A stretch of DNA of 64,000 nt, taken from positions 124,001 through 188,000 of the forward strand of contig NZ_CP058988.1 in assembly GCF_019278565.1 (NCBI RefSeq). Direction: 5' to 3'. Position 1 is the stretch's first letter, and each line of letters starts with the position of its first letter. This stretch comes from Cellulophaga sp. HaHa_2_95 (GTDB taxonomy: Bacteria; Bacteroidota; Bacteroidia; Flavobacteriales; Flavobacteriaceae). The position numbers and the translations under genes are program-made. Under the pieces are notes generated by a model. That model searched no databases and had not been told where the DNA came from. It worked only from the letters and a program-made list of their open reading frames with translations. Positions 22,939 through 32,273 of this stretch are shown in pieces.

Positions 22939-25209
22939 TTAGTTCAAGCTAAACGTAGCGGTTAAGGTAGCCTCTGAATTAGTCCCCACATAGATTTCAA
23001 AATCTCCGGGCTCTGCAACAAATTCTAAATTGGCATTATAGAATTTCAAATCTTCAGGCGTTAGCGTGAGGGTTACCTGTTTAGTTTCTCCTTTTTTAAG
23101 CATTACTTTTTTGAACCCTTTCAACTGTTTTACCGGTTGCGTAATGCTTCTTACCACATCTTTAAGGTATAGCTGCACCACTTCTTCCCCATCAAAATCG
23201 CCCGTATTTTTAACATTTACGGTAACGGTCAGGGGCTCATTTTGGTTTATTTGAGCAGCGTTTACTTTTAAATTACTATACTCAAATTCGGTATAACTTA
23301 ATCCGTAACCAAAAGGTAACAAAGGTGTGTTTGGAGCATCTAAGTAATTAGATTTAAACTTTTCAAATTCGACCGTTGGTTGCGGTCTACCTGTGTTTTT
23401 TATACTATGATAGATAGGAATCTGACCCACATTTCGAGGCCAAGTAGCGGTTAATTTACCAGACGGATTGTAATCTCCGAACACCACATCTGCAATGGCG
23501 TTCCCTGCCTCTACACCAGGAAACCACACTTGAAGAATACTAGCCGGTAAAGCAAGCTCTTCTTCTAAAACCAAAGGCCTACCACTCATTAAAACAAGCA
23601 CCAAAGGTTTCCCCGTTGCGACTAAGGCTCGTATCAATTTTTTCTGACTTTGAGGAATTGAGATGTCTGTTCTACTAGAAGATTCTCCCGTAAACTCAGT
23701 GGCTTCACCCACAACAGCTACCACCACATCTGCTTCTTTTGCTAAAGCTACAGCTTCAGCAAGCATAACTTCCGCACTGCGTTTATCTATAGTTACGCGT
23801 TCTCCAAATACATTAATTTTCTTGGCAAGTGCAGCGTCATCCGTAATATTGGCTCCTTTGGCATGAGAAATTATTGCATTAGGAGCTACATTTTTAAAAC
23901 CTTGAAGAATAGAAACAGAGAGTTGCGGATCTCCAGTAGGTGCCCATGTACCTAACATATTGTCTTTACTATTTGCTAAATCGCCTATTAAAGCAATTTT
24001 GGCATTTTTTTGAAGGGGTAAATTTTTAGATTCGTTTTTAAATAATACGAATGATTTTTTTGCAGCCTCTCTTGCTAAAGCTCTATTTTCATCTTTCAGA
24101 ATATCTTTAGCAGGTCGTTTTTTATCTATGTATTTATAAGGATCATCAAACAGCCCTAAATTAAATTTAGCCTCTAATATTCTACGGCAAGCAGTGGTAA
24201 TTTCCTCCTCTGTAACTTTTCCTTCTTCCAGCGATTTTTTTAAGGTGGTCAAAAAACCTTCGCCCACCATATCCATATCTAAACCTGCCTTTAATGATAA
24301 AGCAGATACGGCTTGTAAATCTCCTAAACCATGAGCTATCATTTCATTGACAGAAGTATAATCTGAAACCACAAAACCGTTAAACTTCCAATCATCTCTC
24401 AGTAAATCTGTTAACAACCATTTATTTCCAGAGGCAGGAATACCGTCAATATCATTAAAAGAACTCATAACACTACCCACACCAGCATCTATCGCTGCTT
24501 TGTATGGCGGTAGGTATTCATTAAACATTTTGAGTCGGCTCATATCTACAGAATTGTAATCTCTACCTGCTTCTGCAGCTCCATAAAGGGCAAAATGTTT
24601 TACAGTTGCCAACATGGTATTCTTGGCCATAAGGTCTTCACCTTGATACCCCGTCACCATTGCTTTGGCAATCTGAGAACCCAAATAAGGATCTTCCCCG
24701 GCGCCTTCAGAAATTCTTCCCCAACGAGGATCACGAGAAATATCAACCATCGGAGAAAAATTCCAGTTAATTCCGTCGGCAGTAGCCTCTAATGCCGCGA
24801 TCTGTGCTGTTCTTTTCATTAATTCCATATCCCAAGAAGACGCTAATCCTAAAGGAATCGGAAAGGTGGTTTTATAGCCGTGAATAATATCAGATCCAAA
24901 AAAAAGAGGGATTCCTAGACGTGTTTTTTTTACGGCAAAATCTTGTGCTGTCTTAATTTTCTCAGGTCCAGAAATTCCGAATAAGCCCCCAACCTGACCG
25001 GCTTTAATTTTTTCCTCTACATTAGAGCTTACCACAGAACCTGTAGCAATTCCGCCACCTGGAGTAACCAAGTTTAACTGCCCAATTTTCTCCTCAATGG
25101 TCATCTTTTTTAATAATGCCTCTACTTCTGGAATTGTACGCTGTGCTTGTATTGAAGGAGCTGCAAAAAATGCGGCTAGCGCTAAAATATGTAAGACTTT
25201 TAATTTCAT
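22939..25209 (-). CDS. Glycoside hydrolase family 3 beta-glucosidase, BglX-like
   Basis: ATG 25209 gives a 756-aa protein with a clear signal peptide (MKLKVLHILALAAFFAAPSIQA). The GH3 N-terminal barrel carries the nucleophile Asp283 in GFVVSDYTSV, with KHFALYGA and the RWGRISEGAGEDPYLG region. The alpha/beta sandwich (GEATEFTGESSSRTDI) and a C-terminal fibronectin-III-like domain (~665-745) follow. Such enzymes release glucose from the non-reducing end of beta-glucans in the periplasm. The frame is open for 47 codons upstream, but that part overlaps the esterase gene and lacks a signal peptide. Beside two GH144 genes, activity on sophorose-type beta-1,2 oligomers is a reasonable inference. 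Confidence 0.93.
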   Translation of the reverse strand: MKLKVLHILALAAFFAAPSIQAQRTIPEVEALLKKMTIEEKIGQLNLVTPGGGIATGSVVSSNVEEKIKAGQVGGLFGISGPEKIKTAQDFAVKKTRLGIPLFFGSDIIHGYKTTFPIPLGLASSWDMELMKRTAQIAALEATADGINWNFSPMVDISRDPRWGRISEGAGEDPYLGSQIAKAMVTGYQGEDLMAKNTMLATVKHFALYGAAEAGRDYNSVDMSRLKMFNEYLPPYKAAIDAGVGSVMSSFNDIDGIPASGNKWLLTDLLRDDWKFNGFVVSDYTSVNEMIAHGLGDLQAVSALSLKAGLDMDMVGEGFLTTLKKSLEEGKVTEEEITTACRRILEAKFNLGLFDDPYKYIDKKRPAKDILKDENRALAREAAKKSFVLFKNESKNLPLQKNAKIALIGDLANSKDNMLGTWAPTGDPQLSVSILQGFKNVAPNAIISHAKGANITDDAALAKKINVFGERVTIDKRSAEVMLAEAVALAKEADVVVAVVGEATEFTGESSSRTDISIPQSQKKLIRALVATGKPLVLVLMSGRPLVLEEELALPASILQVWFPGVEAGNAIADVVFGDYNPSGKLTATWPRNVGQIPIYHSIKNTGRPQPTVEFEKFKSNYLDAPNTPLLPFGYGLSYTEFEYSNLKVNAAQINQNEPLTVTVNVKNTGDFDGEEVVQLYLKDVVRSITQPVKQLKGFKKVMLKKGETKQVTLTLTPEDLKFYNANLEFVAEPGDFEIYVGTNSEATLTATFSLN

Positions 25210-25240
25210 TTTTACTATGCTATTTAAGATTGTAACTGAC

Positions 25241-26023
25241 TTATTTTTTTTGTGCAAATAACCAAGGGAGTAATTCTGGCTCTGCGAATGCTGAATCCCA
25301 ACTGTTATGATTAGCCTCACTATAAATGGTAACATTTGGATGCCCCCCATAGGCTATGATTTTCGAAGCCATTTCTAGGGATAATTTTGGATCTACAACA
25401 TCATCTTTAGCGCCATGGAAAATCCACAAAGGCACTTTCTTTGCAAATTCTTCAGAACCTTTCTCATCACCTCCGCCGCAAATGGCAATTGCTGCCGCAA
25501 ACGTTTCTGGCTTTCTATGCAAAATTTCGTAGGTGCCCATTCCCCCCATAGATAAGCCCATGACATATATTTGATCTTCTTTCACAAAAGGTTTTCCTGC
25601 CAACTCATCTACTAATTGCATCACCATATGCATGGCCTGTGTTGGTTTTCTATGGTATTTAAATTTCAAAGAAACAGGTCTTGATTTTCTATTCACCTTA
25701 GCATTTGACCAATAATCTTCTTTTGGGCATTGTGGGAAAACAATAATTGCAGGGTAGTTTTCTAAACTTTCTTCACTGGCAAATAATGCACTACCATGGG
25801 TTAATTGCGTTTCATTATCTGCACCACGTTCTCCTGCTCCATGTAAAAAAAACACGATAGGATATTGATTGGTATCTATGAAGTCTTTGGGATACATAAT
25901 GCGATACTTTAGCGTATCTGCATCTTGAATAAAACTTTCTTTCTGATAGTTTTCCTCTTGTGCTTGTGCATAAAAAGCAACAAACAAAAAAAGCGCCGCG
26001 CAAGCTAGTTTTTTAATTTCCAT
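25241..26023 (-). CDS. Secreted alpha/beta-hydrolase (carboxylesterase / acyl esterase) of the PUL
   Basis: The protein is 260 aa with a signal peptide (to about Gln22, AQAQ). The oxyanion segment FFLHGAGERG, nucleophile Ser158 in GLSMGG, an acid in GAKDDVVD (Asp207 or Asp208) and His239 in ANHNSW complete a serine-hydrolase triad. The architecture matches small esterases of the phospholipase/carboxylesterase or feruloyl-esterase type. Its start overlaps the preceding GH144 stop by 11 nt, so it is part of the PUL operon. Removing acyl decorations (for example acetyl or succinyl) from the glucan is a plausible task; this is inferred from context. Confidence 0.85.
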   Translation of the reverse strand: MEIKKLACAALFLFVAFYAQAQEENYQKESFIQDADTLKYRIMYPKDFIDTNQYPIVFFLHGAGERGADNETQLTHGSALFASEESLENYPAIIVFPQCPKEDYWSNAKVNRKSRPVSLKFKYHRKPTQAMHMVMQLVDELAGKPFVKEDQIYVMGLSMGGMGTYEILHRKPETFAAAIAICGGGDEKGSEEFAKKVPLWIFHGAKDDVVDPKLSLEMASKIIAYGGHPNVTIYSEANHNSWDSAFAEPELLPWLFAQKK

Positions 26024-27401
26024 AGGTGAATCCTAATTTAGTTAAGCCGACTTGTACCTCATCATTCTGCATGAATAACTGCCAAAGCAAACCGGTTCTA
26101 TAATTTTCTATCATGATAATTTGTGGTCCTTGATCTATCGCTAGATAGGCATCAGCCACCCAATTGTATTGCGGACTAAAAGCATCATAAAAACCAGCGG
26201 TTCCTAAGAGCTCCTCTTTTTTTCCGTAGAAGTAATGTAATGCTTGTAAAGATTCCTCAGGAGTATATACTATTGAACTAATTGCAGCCGTAGGAGAAAT
26301 AACGCCTAAATCATTGTTAGGTGCATGAGCTGCATATCCTAAGCTACCATCGGTATTTCTAGAATAGCTCGCCGTTAAACCCCAACAATCTTCGCCGTAG
26401 TCCTTGTAATTTCTAGGATTAGCAATAGCATAATTATAATTAATTTTACTATGATTAATACTAACCTCGCCATAGTTGACATAGGCGTCTGCAAGGCCAT
26501 TTGGGTTTAATCCTAAAAAGGAATAGTGTGAGAAAAAAAGCGGACCTCCTAATTGTTCTGCCCCAGCGTGGTTCACCAATAATGGGAATCCATAAGCACT
26601 ATTGGAAGACCTAAACGTACCGTTAGTAGCCCATCCGCCATCATATACAGATTTTGGTATGCTGTAATCAGGAGAGGCTGCGGCTAATACATAAGAAATT
26701 AACGTTTCGTTATACCCTTTCAAAGCGAGGTTAATAGCAAATCCGTTCGCGGGACTCCAATGCCAAAACAAGGCCTCTTCTTCCTGTGTATACCAATTCC
26801 ATTCCACACCTTTCCAAAGTTCGTCTGCATTATTCGCTAATGCTTGTTCTGCTTCAGAGCCGTCTTTAAAGTATTCTTTTACACAGATAAGTCCTTGTAC
26901 TAAGAAAGCCGTTTCTACTAAATCTCCACCGTCATCTAGCGCACTAAAAGGCTTTACTTTTCCTGTATTCCCATCTACCCAATGCGGCCAGGCACCGTGA
27001 AAACGATCTGCTGTATCTAGAAAAGCAATAATTTTAGTTAAGCGATTTACCGCATCTTCTCTTGATACATAGTTTCGTTCAATACCCACTAAAATTGCCA
27101 TTAAACCAAAACCTGTACCGCCAATAGTTACCGTATTTGCATCATTATCCGGATCATTAGGATGGTATCTTTCTTTTGCCCCTCCAGAACTTGGATGTGC
27201 ATAATCCCAAAAATATTTAAACGTTGTTTCCTGAGTAATATCTAATAACTCCTCATCTGTGATTGAAATAACAGGTTCTTCTGGAGTTACTGGAGTTTCC
27301 GGTAATTCTGATACCCCCGTAGGGCCTTGAGAATCACTTTTGGAACAAGAAAAAACAAGAACTAAAAAAGAAGATAAGAGAGTATATTTTATGTAATTCA
27401 T
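26013..27401 (-). CDS. GH144-type glucanase lipoprotein (glycoamylase domain), second copy
   Basis: The protein is 462 aa with a lipoprotein signal (Cys19, VFSC), followed by a Pro/Thr/Glu-rich linker (~25-47). The glycoamylase domain (PF10091) then shows ADRFHGAWPHW, DDGGDLVETAFLVQGL, LFWHWSPANG, DLGVISPTAAISS and AIDQGPQIIMIENYRTGLLW. This (alpha/alpha)6 fold is family GH144, whose characterised members act on beta-1,2-glucan (endo-type, or exo-type releasing sophorose). The linker and lipid anchor suggest display on the cell surface. It is a paralogue of the neighbouring gene at 27468-28847 and overlaps the esterase start by 11 nt. Confidence 0.88.
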   Translation of the reverse strand: MNYIKYTLLSSFLVLVFSCSKSDSQGPTGVSELPETPVTPEEPVISITDEELLDITQETTFKYFWDYAHPSSGGAKERYHPNDPDNDANTVTIGGTGFGLMAILVGIERNYVSREDAVNRLTKIIAFLDTADRFHGAWPHWVDGNTGKVKPFSALDDGGDLVETAFLVQGLICVKEYFKDGSEAEQALANNADELWKGVEWNWYTQEEEALFWHWSPANGFAINLALKGYNETLISYVLAAASPDYSIPKSVYDGGWATNGTFRSSNSAYGFPLLVNHAGAEQLGGPLFFSHYSFLGLNPNGLADAYVNYGEVSINHSKINYNYAIANPRNYKDYGEDCWGLTASYSRNTDGSLGYAAHAPNNDLGVISPTAAISSIVYTPEESLQALHYFYGKKEELLGTAGFYDAFSPQYNWVADAYLAIDQGPQIIMIENYRTGLLWQLFMQNDEVQVGLTKLGFTYGN

Positions 27402-27467
27402 CTGGGTAAAATAAAAGTCTTAAAAACAAATAATAGTTAGCACTGGAGCTCCTTATAAATTTAACAC

Positions 27468-28847
27468 TTATTCTTTGGGCATCACATAGGTAAATTCCAA
27501 AGCATTTAAGCCTTTATGTACATCTTCATTTTTCATGAAATAATACCATAACATGCCACTTCTGTAATTTTCTATCATTACTGGAATTGGTCCTTGGTCT
27601 ATGGCTAGATACCTAGGTAAGCTCCAATTATCTGTTAGGCTATACGCATCATAAGGGCCATATTTTCCTATAAGACTATCTTGTTCTGTATATAAATACC
27701 TTAAGAATGCTAAACTCTCTTTTGGAGTATATGGCATAGAAGATAAGGCTGCTGTAGGCGAAATAACTCCTAAATCATTATCTGGACGGTGACCAGCATA
27801 TCCATTCATAGAATAACTAGAGGTAAATCCCCATGCTTTTTCACCGTATCCTTTAAATTTATTTGGATTAGCAACGGCATGCTTATAATGAATCAAAGCA
27901 TGATTTTGATTCAGTTTCCAATAATTTCCATACTTATCTGATAAGCCTTTTGGATTTAGCCCTAAGTATGAATAGTGTGCCCAAAATAAAGGCCCTACTG
28001 GCGACTTATCATGCTCATAATGATTTAATTCTGTTTCTAAACCATAATAGGTTGTATCCTTGGCTATATTCCCGTTGGATGCCCAACCCTGATCATACAC
28101 TTCTTTTTTAATAGGATGTGTTGGTGATGCTGCCCCTAAAATATACATGATTAAAGCTTCATTATACCCCCCTACTGGAAAGTTCATATCCCAACCATGG
28201 TTTGGAGACCAATGCCAATACAATACATTTTCACCTTTAGTATACCAATCAAATTCTACTTCTTCCCAAAGTTTTTGAATACGTTCTCTAATGGCTAATT
28301 CCTTATCATTAGATAAATTGAAATATTCTTTAGCCGTTAGCAATCCCTGAATCAAGAAAGCTGTTTCTACCAAATCTCCTCCATCATCTTTGTTACTAAA
28401 AGGCGCTGTTTTTCCTGAAGGCTGCAACCAATGAGGCCAAGCTCCATGAAAACGATCTGCCTTCTCTAAAAAGCTCAGCATTTTTTCATACCGCGCTATA
28501 GCTTGTTCTCTGGTGATAAAACCTCTTTCTACCCCTACAAGAATAGCCATTAAGCCAAAACCAGACCCTCCAATAGTAATGATATTTCTATCATGAGACG
28601 GATAAATACTATCTAAATGAATACGTTCTCTTGCTAAACCGGAGGTTGGTTCTGCACCCTCCCAGAAATAGTCAAAAGTTTGTCGCTGTATTTTGTCTAA
28701 TAATTCATTGTCAGAAATTGTAGCTTCTTCTTTTTCTGAAGTCTTTATTTCTTTTTCATTCTTAGCCTTGCGGCCATTGCATCCCTCAACTACAGATACA
28801 ACAGCCACTAAAACTAAACTCACTATCACCTTTACTAAAATCTTCAT
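27468..28847 (-). CDS. GH144-type glucanase lipoprotein (glycoamylase domain), first copy
   Basis: ATG 28847 gives 459 aa with lipobox Cys23 (VEGC); an upstream ATG adds only MIVH. A short charged linker is followed by the same domain as the next gene: ADRFHGAWPHW, KDDGGDLVETAFLIQGL, VLYWHWSPNHGW, DLGVISPTAALSS and AIDQGPIPVMIENYRSGMLW. Substitutions in the substrate-facing loops (for example YSMNGYAGHRPDN here against YAAHAPNN in the paralogue) suggest that the two copies differ in chain-length or endo/exo preference. It lies 71 nt after the LamG protein and 66 nt before its paralogue, all in one PUL operon. beta-1,2-glucan is the expected substrate. Confidence 0.88.
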   Translation of the reverse strand: MKILVKVIVSLVLVAVVSVVEGCNGRKAKNEKEIKTSEKEEATISDNELLDKIQRQTFDYFWEGAEPTSGLARERIHLDSIYPSHDRNIITIGGSGFGLMAILVGVERGFITREQAIARYEKMLSFLEKADRFHGAWPHWLQPSGKTAPFSNKDDGGDLVETAFLIQGLLTAKEYFNLSNDKELAIRERIQKLWEEVEFDWYTKGENVLYWHWSPNHGWDMNFPVGGYNEALIMYILGAASPTHPIKKEVYDQGWASNGNIAKDTTYYGLETELNHYEHDKSPVGPLFWAHYSYLGLNPKGLSDKYGNYWKLNQNHALIHYKHAVANPNKFKGYGEKAWGFTSSYSMNGYAGHRPDNDLGVISPTAALSSMPYTPKESLAFLRYLYTEQDSLIGKYGPYDAYSLTDNWSLPRYLAIDQGPIPVMIENYRSGMLWYYFMKNEDVHKGLNALEFTYVMPKE

Positions 28848-28918
28848 ATGCACTATCAATGTATATTGTTATCGCTTTTACAAAAGCGCTCTAAATCTAC
28901 TTTTATGGGGTAATTATT

Positions 28919-30703
28919 CTAATTCGCATTCATCACTGCGGTTACTTGCTCTGGAGTCAAAGCTTTATTGAAAAACCGCAATTCATCAATATAGCTAAGA
29001 TCTGCACCATGACCCCATTCTGTAAATCTTGGCGCACCAGAACCTATAGAAACCAAATCGCAGTTGGCCCAACTAATTCCTGTTTCTGCGTTAGCAACGG
29101 CTACACCGTTAATATATACCACAGTGGTTGTCTCTGAGATTGTAAATGCTAAATGCACCCATTCTCCCGCCGCTGGATCAATATCTGCTGCTGTACCTCC
29201 GTCTGCCCATTCCTCTCCATCACCATTTCCAACATTAAGTTTAATACGTTGTAGGCCGTCTGCATTCTCCCTTAACAATCTAAACCCACTTGTACGCAAG
29301 TTTTGAATTTCCGGATAACCGGCATTTTCTGTATCTGGAGGGCCTACGGTTAGAATACCCGCTCTATCTGGAGTATCATTTACTTTATACCACATTGCAG
29401 CACTAAATTCTGGAGTAGTTAATCCTGTTGTTGGCACTGTCAAATACGAATCTATTGCTCCTGCATAGGCGTTGTCACCAACTTTAGCCTCGCCTGCAAA
29501 ACCTGCACTACCAACAATTGCAGCTTCATTAGTACTAAATAAATCTATATGATCACCATCAAATGGCATGTAAAACATTTCCCCATCAAAAGTACCGGTG
29601 TATGTATTTGGACCTACGCCAGAATCATCTTGAATAATAGTTTCAATTTCTGCTTGAGAAAGCGATTTATTAAAGATCCTCAGTTCATCCATAAAACCTA
29701 AATCTGATTTATGATCCCAACCACTAAAATTAGGAGCACCAGACATAATAGATAATACCTCTACATCCGTCCAATCTATACCATTGAAAGGTACTTGCTG
29801 CACCAATTGCCCATCAATATAAACACTAGCCTCAGTGCCTGACACGGTAAATGCCATATTCACCCATTTACCAGCAGAAGGATCTACGTCTGCTGCCGCA
29901 CCACCATCTACCCAGGTATTATCTGCGCCTGTTCCAGCGTTTAATTTAAAACGCTGTAAACCGTTGGCATTCTCTCTAAAAAAACGATACCCTGAAGTTA
30001 ATACGTTCCCCCCTGAAGCATCTAATGGCGGACTCATAGCTAACAAACCTGCTCTGTCCGGAACTGCATTTACTTTCGTCCAAAAGACAGCACTAAATTC
30101 TTGTGTTTTTAAATCTCCTGCTGGAAAAGTCAAATACGAATCTATTGCTCCTGCATAGGCACTAGTTCCATTTAGCGCATCGTCTGTGAAACTTGGCGTA
30201 CCTACTATAGTTGCAGATTGAAAGCTAATTAAATCTACATAATCACCATCAAAAGGCATGTAAAGTACTTCTCCATCATACTTTTTAACATAAGCAGGTA
30301 CTTTTTCGAAGCTCACCGAATTTGTCGTAATTTTCCCTTCTATATCTGTTGCCGAAATTGTCAACACGTGAGTCCCATCTTCTAATCCACTATACAGCAA
30401 ATCATCAATTAAAACCCGACGATAATCTTTAAAAGAGGTAAACGTTCCAATTTCTATATCGTCTAAAAGAACCGTAATTTCTTTTACTTCAATATCATCT
30501 GTAACTTCAAAATCAATAGTAATATCTGCCAACGCAGCTAATACGTTGACTTCAATGCCCTCTTTTGGGTAATTAATTTTTATAGCTGGAGCTGTTGCAT
30601 CTACCCCTGGAGCTACTTCCGTAATCCCGTCTATACCCTGATCACAAGAATAGATAAAAAGTACTGCAACCAAAGCCAATAGACTGTATCTTAATTTTTT
30701 CAT
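28919..30703 (-). CDS. Surface glycan-binding lipoprotein with two LamG domains
   Basis: The protein is 594 aa with a lipobox at Cys20 (YSC). An Ig-like or Big-type domain (~38-135) precedes two concanavalin-like LamG domains, ~147-355 and ~376-590. Both contain the same blocks: MPFDGD, AYAGAIDSYLT, RAGIL/RAGLL, GLQR-KLN, DELR-FNK. No catalytic residues are visible, which fits a binding role. Its position after SusD, before the hydrolases and with a lipid anchor is typical of surface glycan-binding proteins (SGBP) in PULs. The two LamG repeats share 32 identical nucleotides, so the duplication is recent or kept alike by conversion. Confidence 0.85.
   Translation of the reverse strand: MKKLRYSLLALVAVLFIYSCDQGIDGITEVAPGVDATAPAIKINYPKEGIEVNVLAALADITIDFEVTDDIEVKEITVLLDDIEIGTFTSFKDYRRVLIDDLLYSGLEDGTHVLTISATDIEGKITTNSVSFEKVPAYVKKYDGEVLYMPFDGDYVDLISFQSATIVGTPSFTDDALNGTSAYAGAIDSYLTFPAGDLKTQEFSAVFWTKVNAVPDRAGLLAMSPPLDASGGNVLTSGYRFFRENANGLQRFKLNAGTGADNTWVDGGAAADVDPSAGKWVNMAFTVSGTEASVYIDGQLVQQVPFNGIDWTDVEVLSIMSGAPNFSGWDHKSDLGFMDELRIFNKSLSQAEIETIIQDDSGVGPNTYTGTFDGEMFYMPFDGDHIDLFSTNEAAIVGSAGFAGEAKVGDNAYAGAIDSYLTVPTTGLTTPEFSAAMWYKVNDTPDRAGILTVGPPDTENAGYPEIQNLRTSGFRLLRENADGLQRIKLNVGNGDGEEWADGGTAADIDPAAGEWVHLAFTISETTTVVYINGVAVANAETGISWANCDLVSIGSGAPRFTEWGHGADLSYIDELRFFNKALTPEQVTAVMNAN
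29439..30160 (-). repeat. Internal duplication in the LamG gene (32-nt identical blocks)
   Basis: Positions 29439-29470 and 30129-30160 are identical over 32 nt and encode AYAGAIDSYLT in both LamG domains. The remaining parts of the ~690-bp repeats are similar but diverged. Confidence 0.8.
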
Positions 30704-30714
30704 GGTTTTTGTTT

Positions 30715-32262
30715 TTAGTTGGATATATTACCTAATATTGGAAATTCATCGATCTGATTCTGATGGTATGTGACAAATGTTTTATCTGGAGTAAAAGTTC
30801 TTCCTTCGTAACTCAATTCATCATTTCTACCTAACCTTACCATATCAAAAAATCGTTTTCCCCATTCCATAGCCAATTCAGCGTACTTTTCATCTACGAT
30901 TTGATCAAGAGTTACACCAGACAATGGGGGCATACTAGCACGAGCACGCACTAAATTAATAGCTTCATCTGCAGAAATTGAAGTTTGATTTGCTCCCTGC
31001 GTTATAGCTTCAGCATACATTAGTAGTGTTTCCGCATAGCGATAAACGATATAGTTTTTATTGCTACCGTACTCAACACGACCAGGAATTAATTGGTTTG
31101 TAGGCAAGTAGTGTTTTCCACTCGCAAAAATAGCTCTTGCGTTATCTGTTAAATTATCACCATCTCTTGTAGTTGATGAAACAAACGAAGGCAATGTAGC
31201 TTCTGTATAAGTAGACGTTGAAATAATACTATCAATCCCTTTTTGAGTAAACAAAACTGTGGTTTCTAAACGGTTTGTTTCTCCTCTATCTAACATAAAT
31301 TTTACATATTTCATGCTAGGTTCAAAAAAGCCCCATCCAGCACTAGCACCAGCTACGCTAGGTGTCCACCCGTTTGGACCATAAGGAGCATACAAATGCC
31401 CTACTCTTTCGCCAGTACCACTATTGAAATCTGAATATTGAAATTCATATAAGGTTTCATTACTTAATTTACCTGGAGTTTTAAACAGCTCATAATAGTC
31501 ATCCATAAGATTAAACTTTCCTGAACTAATAATTTCACCTGTAGCCTCTGCTACTGCTTGATAATTCTTCAATTCTTGATTCGCCAATGCTTTGATCTGT
31601 AAAGCTGTATATTTAGTTACACCACCCGGCAAATCTGTTCTTTCATTAGGTCTAAGGTTTAATAAGAACGGAATAGCCTCATCCATCTGATCCGATAAAT
31701 GTTGCATCACTTCGTCTTTAGAAGGTACAGAGGTAACATCTGCAAAATCATTTAAATTAGAAGATTCTGGAATAAATACAGATCCGTACACTTGCGATAA
31801 TTGAAAAAGCAGAATGGCACGCAAAACTTTGGCTTCAGCAATATACTGATTCGCCAATGCTACGCCATCTTCATCTGCAAATTCTTGATATCTAGCTATT
31901 TGCTCCATTCCTGTATGCGCTGCAATGATTTCACGATAATAGGTTTCCCATAAAGTTCTAGAACCAAAAAATGAATTATCATAAGAGTAACGATCTTGGT
32001 TTTTTAGGCCCTGTTGATCTCCGGCAGCATTTACATCATCACCTCTTGTAGAAACTACTAGCGGTTGTTCCCAACCTCTGTCTCCAACGGATTGATAAAC
32101 TCCAATAAGGGAAAATATCATATCGTCCGTTTTAGAAAAATCTGTTCCACCAGCAAAATTATTATTAAGTTGTGGTTGATCTAATTCATCTGAACAACTT
32201 GAAATCACCATAGCTAATAGGGCAAAAAGTCCAAGTATTTTGTTTGTTTTTATATGCATCAT
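30715..32262 (-). CDS. susD: SusD/RagB-family outer-membrane lipoprotein
   Basis: The protein is 515 aa with signal and lipobox Cys23 (ISSC). TPR-like SusD helices follow, with SAEAKVLRA-type segments (IAEAKVLRAILLFQL) and the conserved C-terminal NLVRARA and ELAMEWGKRFFDMVRLGR blocks. SusD forms the lid over the SusC barrel and captures oligosaccharides at the surface. It begins 11 nt after the susC stop and ends 11 nt before the SGBP gene, in the usual SusC-SusD order. It could also start at the second Met (position 2). Substrate specificity must be inferred from the operon. Confidence 0.95.
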   Translation of the reverse strand: MMHIKTNKILGLFALLAMVISSCSDELDQPQLNNNFAGGTDFSKTDDMIFSLIGVYQSVGDRGWEQPLVVSTRGDDVNAAGDQQGLKNQDRYSYDNSFFGSRTLWETYYREIIAAHTGMEQIARYQEFADEDGVALANQYIAEAKVLRAILLFQLSQVYGSVFIPESSNLNDFADVTSVPSKDEVMQHLSDQMDEAIPFLLNLRPNERTDLPGGVTKYTALQIKALANQELKNYQAVAEATGEIISSGKFNLMDDYYELFKTPGKLSNETLYEFQYSDFNSGTGERVGHLYAPYGPNGWTPSVAGASAGWGFFEPSMKYVKFMLDRGETNRLETTVLFTQKGIDSIISTSTYTEATLPSFVSSTTRDGDNLTDNARAIFASGKHYLPTNQLIPGRVEYGSNKNYIVYRYAETLLMYAEAITQGANQTSISADEAINLVRARASMPPLSGVTLDQIVDEKYAELAMEWGKRFFDMVRLGRNDELSYEGRTFTPDKTFVTYHQNQIDEFPILGNISN

Positions 32263-32273
32263 AGCTGATTTTT

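Noticed and set aside
25210..25350. In-frame extension of the GH3 glycosidase by 47 codons upstream of 25209
   Set aside because: It overlaps the esterase gene and hides the clear signal peptide that starts at ATG 25209.
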